A stretch of 64,000 bases of DNA from contig NZ_JACHCP010000001.1 of assembly GCF_014207185.1 (NCBI RefSeq), positions 1-64,000 of the forward strand, in the 5' to 3' direction. The notes under the pieces were generated by a model. It was not told where the DNA came from and made no database searches. It worked only from the letters and a program-made list of their open reading frames with translations. Both the position numbers and the translations under genes were made by a program. Positions 62,150-64,000 of this stretch are shown here, piece by piece. Within the stretch, counting starts at the first letter, position 1; the number at the start of each line of letters is the position of its first letter. This DNA is from Rhodanobacter sp. A1T4 (GTDB lineage Bacteria > Pseudomonadota > Gammaproteobacteria > Xanthomonadales > Rhodanobacteraceae).

Positions 62150-62767
62150 TCAACTCAGTGCGGTGCCTGCCAGGAACATTTCAACAGCGCGTTTGGCGAT
62201 TCGCCGAATTGCCGGAAGTGCTATCGGAGGTGGTTCGCGCTGATACATCCGCTTGTTCACCTCGGCAGTGATCAGCGACATGAGCTGGAGTGCGTTCACG
62301 CGTGGGTCGCTGCGGCGTAGCAGGCCATGATTCATCGATGCACCCAGCAACTTGGCGAGCGCCGTCATGCACTCGCTTGGGCCCGCATCGTGAAACAGTT
62401 CCCCAACTTCGGATCGGCCTGCCTCGGCGACGACCATCCGGTTGATGGCGACTGCCTTGGCGTCATTCGTCAGTACATGGAGGATTCCCTGGGCAAAGCG
62501 CAACAGCACGGACTTGAGTTCCGTTTTGTCATTGGCGGTTGCCGGCAATGCCCGCGCGGCTTCCGAAAGATGCTGGGTAGCAAACGATCGGACCACTGCA
62601 CCGAACAGTACCTCCTTCGACGGAAAGTACCCATAGAGCGTTGCCTTTGAACCGCCAAGCCGCTTCGCCAGCTCGTTCATGGACGCGCCTTCGTAACCAA
62701 ATTCCTGAAACAACGTCGCCGCCGTTTCGATGATGGCTTCGCGCTTCGCTTCTGTACGAACTTTCAT
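62150..62767 (-). CDS. TetR family transcriptional regulator (AcrR/AefR-like)
   Basis: This 205-residue protein has a TetR helix-turn-helix (residues about 10-55, AIIETAATLFQEFGYEGASMNELAKRLGGSKATLYGYFPSKEVLF). Its C-terminal domain (LRRSDPRVNALQLMSLITAEVNKRMYQREPP) resembles the AefR type. GGAGG precedes the ATG at 62767. The divergent promoter carries TGTACA-type repeats that are probably its operators. The divergent gene encodes a DUF3313 lipoprotein. Confidence 0.9.
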   Translation of the reverse strand: MKVRTEAKREAIIETAATLFQEFGYEGASMNELAKRLGGSKATLYGYFPSKEVLFGAVVRSFATQHLSEAARALPATANDKTELKSVLLRFAQGILHVLTNDAKAVAINRMVVAEAGRSEVGELFHDAGPSECMTALAKLLGASMNHGLLRRSDPRVNALQLMSLITAEVNKRMYQREPPPIALPAIRRIAKRAVEMFLAGTALS

Positions 62768-62791
62768 TCGGCCTCCGTAAGTGAACCCAAC

Positions 62792-62847
62792 TGTACATTT
62801 TTCTTGACAGAAGCAAAACACTATCTCTAAAGTGTACAGTACAGTAC
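62792..62847 (+). promoter_or_regulatory. Promoter with TGTACA-type operators between TetR and lipoprotein genes
   Basis: On the plus strand TTGACA (62804-62809) and TAAAGT (62828-62833) form a plausible -35/-10 pair with an 18-base spacer. It is bracketed by TGTACA (62792-62797) and by TGTACAGTACAGTAC (62833-62847), which contains overlapping GTAC palindromes. A repressor bound here would block initiation of the lipoprotein gene. Confidence 0.65.
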
Positions 62848-62948
62848 GGTTTATTTTATGGCCGGCGTTGTGCAAGCCAGCCACTTGTTCGCGATGTCTA
62901 GCTCTTCACTTGCCAGCTGAATACCTAATTTTCCATCGGAGTCATCAA

Positions 62949-63611
62949 ATGAAAGTTTCATCAATGGGGTATCAAGTGGCTTTGCTGGCCGCTTGCGTTG
63001 CGCTGGCGGCTTGCGCTGGAACTCAACCGGTTCGATACACCGGACTCGAGTCATCAACACAATTGCAGCCGAATGCGAACGACAGTTCCGGGCGCGTGCC
63101 TTACAACTATTCCTCTGGAGCGAACTGGCGGAAATACTCCAATGCCATCGTCGAGCCCGTCGTCGTTTATAGCGGCGCGGATAGTCAGTTCGAGAACGTG
63201 TCCGAAGATCAAAAACAAGAGCTGGCTGAATATATGCGCGCGCAATTTACAGAAGCGCTGAAGGAAAGATTCTCCGCGGCGAGCCAGCCGAATGCGCGTA
63301 CCTTGCTTGTGAAGCTGACGCTGACGGGTGCAAAACCCACCAAGCAGTTTATGGGTACGGTGACGAAGTTTGATCTTGCCGGTGGGCCGTATAACGCAGT
63401 GCAGTCCATCCGCGGTAAAGAGGGAATGCTGTCAGGTTCCGTCAGCTATGCCGTCGAAATCTATGATGCGTCCACCAATCAGCTTCTCAGCGCCTATGTG
63501 GCAAAGCAATATCCCAATGCCATGAATGTAAAAGCCACCTTTGGGGCAATGAGTGCATCAAAGACCGGAATAAAGAAAGGTGCAGAAGACCTGGTCGCAC
63601 GATTGAATTGA
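62949..63611 (+). CDS. DUF3313-like lipoprotein
   Basis: This 220-residue protein has a lipoprotein signal (MGYQVALLAACVALAACAG) with lipobox LAAC. The body (PYNYSSGANWRKYSNAIVEPVVVYSG, SEDQKQELAEYMRAQFTEALKERF, GSVSYAVEIYDASTNQLLSAYVAKQYP) matches DUF3313, a family of envelope proteins with a ferredoxin-like fold. Expression is likely controlled by the TetR repressor through the TGTACA sites. The start at 62949 gives the correct signal length. Confidence 0.85.
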   Translation: MKVSSMGYQVALLAACVALAACAGTQPVRYTGLESSTQLQPNANDSSGRVPYNYSSGANWRKYSNAIVEPVVVYSGADSQFENVSEDQKQELAEYMRAQFTEALKERFSAASQPNARTLLVKLTLTGAKPTKQFMGTVTKFDLAGGPYNAVQSIRGKEGMLSGSVSYAVEIYDASTNQLLSAYVAKQYPNAMNVKATFGAMSASKTGIKKGAEDLVARLN

Positions 63612-63714
63612 CGTAATTAGCTCTGTTCGTTCGATGCGCTCAGAAGCGCATCGATGCGATCTTCTGTCATCGACGCGGCCAAGCCGATAGCCGGGCCATC
63701 AGGTCTTTCATGTC

Positions 63715-64000
63715 ATGAAAACCTTTCCACATCTCATTGTCTGCGAGCATTGCGACACCGTATACCGGCGCGTCTCCCTGGAATCGGGCGATGCGGCGCG
63801 CTGTGTGGACTGCGCGGCCACCCTCTATCGCGCCAATCGCATGAACGTCGATGGCTGGTTGGCCCTCACTGTCACTGCTGCCATCGCACTCGTCATGGCG
63901 AACGTCTGTCCCGTGATCCGCATCAGCCTGCACGGACAACATAATGAAGTCACGCTCTGGCAGTCCGTCGCGGCGCTGGGGCATGGTGCGGCGGCTCCCA
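63715..64000 (+). CDS. pqiA: Paraquat-inducible protein A (PqiA) family, 5' part
   Basis: The open frame starts MKTFPHLIVCEHCDTVYRRV and runs off the window after 95 codons. A double zinc-ribbon CxxC (CEHC and CVDC) is followed by NRMNVDGWLALTVTAAIALVMANVCPVIRI and the PqiA helix region. PqiA proteins are inner-membrane components of lipid transport to the outer membrane together with PqiB and PqiC. The remaining gene and any partners are beyond the window edge. Confidence 0.85.
   Translation, partial: MKTFPHLIVCEHCDTVYRRVSLESGDAARCVDCAATLYRANRMNVDGWLALTVTAAIALVMANVCPVIRISLHGQHNEVTLWQSVAALGHGAAAP

Overview
The window looks like chromosomal DNA of a GC-rich gammaproteobacterium of the Xanthomonadales, most likely Rhodanobacteraceae (Dyella, Luteibacter, Rhodanobacter or relatives). 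This placement is an inference. It rests on a type IV secretion effector with an XVIPCD-like tail, a xanthomonin-like lasso peptide, GlpM, TIGR00266, DUF2167 and DUF6765 proteins, and many LysR/SDR cassettes. No rRNA, tRNA, CRISPR array or replication origin was recognised. At the left edge are eight codons of what may be an IS1182-type transposase.

Layout. 0-2.6 kb: LysR, a small monooxygenase and an SDR. 2.8-8 kb: a membrane diguanylate cyclase, then a compact lasso-peptide locus on the minus strand (GntR regulator, 45-residue precursor, B protease with fused leader-binding domain, C cyclase). 8-13 kb: class A beta-lactamase, an Ala/Lys-rich secreted protein, a PQQ-repeat propeller and a secreted protein of unknown function. 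13-19.6 kb: two regulator/SDR pairs (TetR, AraC), a secreted protein, a TIGR00266 protein, a broken GFA gene and a lytic transglycosylase lipoprotein. 19.7-23.4 kb: a secreted glycosidase-like protein, then a minus-strand set of a 59-aa ORF, a 114-aa putative immunity protein and a 678-aa T4SS effector. 23.5-34.4 kb: mostly redox and detoxification genes (ABM, VOC, cupin, carboxymuconolactone decarboxylases, aldo/keto reductase, tautomerase) with TetR and LysR regulators, plus patatin and PlsC lipid enzymes and a decayed SDR. 35-37.8 kb: a DUF2167/membrane/J-domain operon and a BLUF photoreceptor. 37.8-46 kb: an XRE regulator, an AhpD-like/NmrA/SDR operon opposite a LysR, a POT peptide transporter and a MarR/DHA2 efflux operon. 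46.3-46.4 kb: a candidate small RNA with C-rich loops. 46.5-54 kb: an Hsp70-like protein, a LysR/SDR pair, a REP-like repeat cluster, a DUF6765 protein, a LysR remnant, two small proteins, an EEP nuclease/phosphatase and a DUF1223 protein. 54-64 kb: an M48 protease, a TAT-exported FAD oxidase, periplasmic trehalase, GlpM, a YbdK-type carboxylate-amine ligase coupled to an unknown ATP-grasp-like protein, a TetR/DUF3313 lipoprotein pair, and the start of pqiA.

How the genes work together. Most of the window is accessory metabolism built from one repeated plan: a one-component regulator divergent from, or next to, one to three small oxidoreductases. Two parts go beyond that and suggest interbacterial competition: the lasso peptide locus and the T4SS effector/immunity set. 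Neither has its export machinery here: no lasso exporter or isopeptidase, and no VirB/D4 genes. All assignments come from reading the translated sequence and recalling family motifs. No database search was run.
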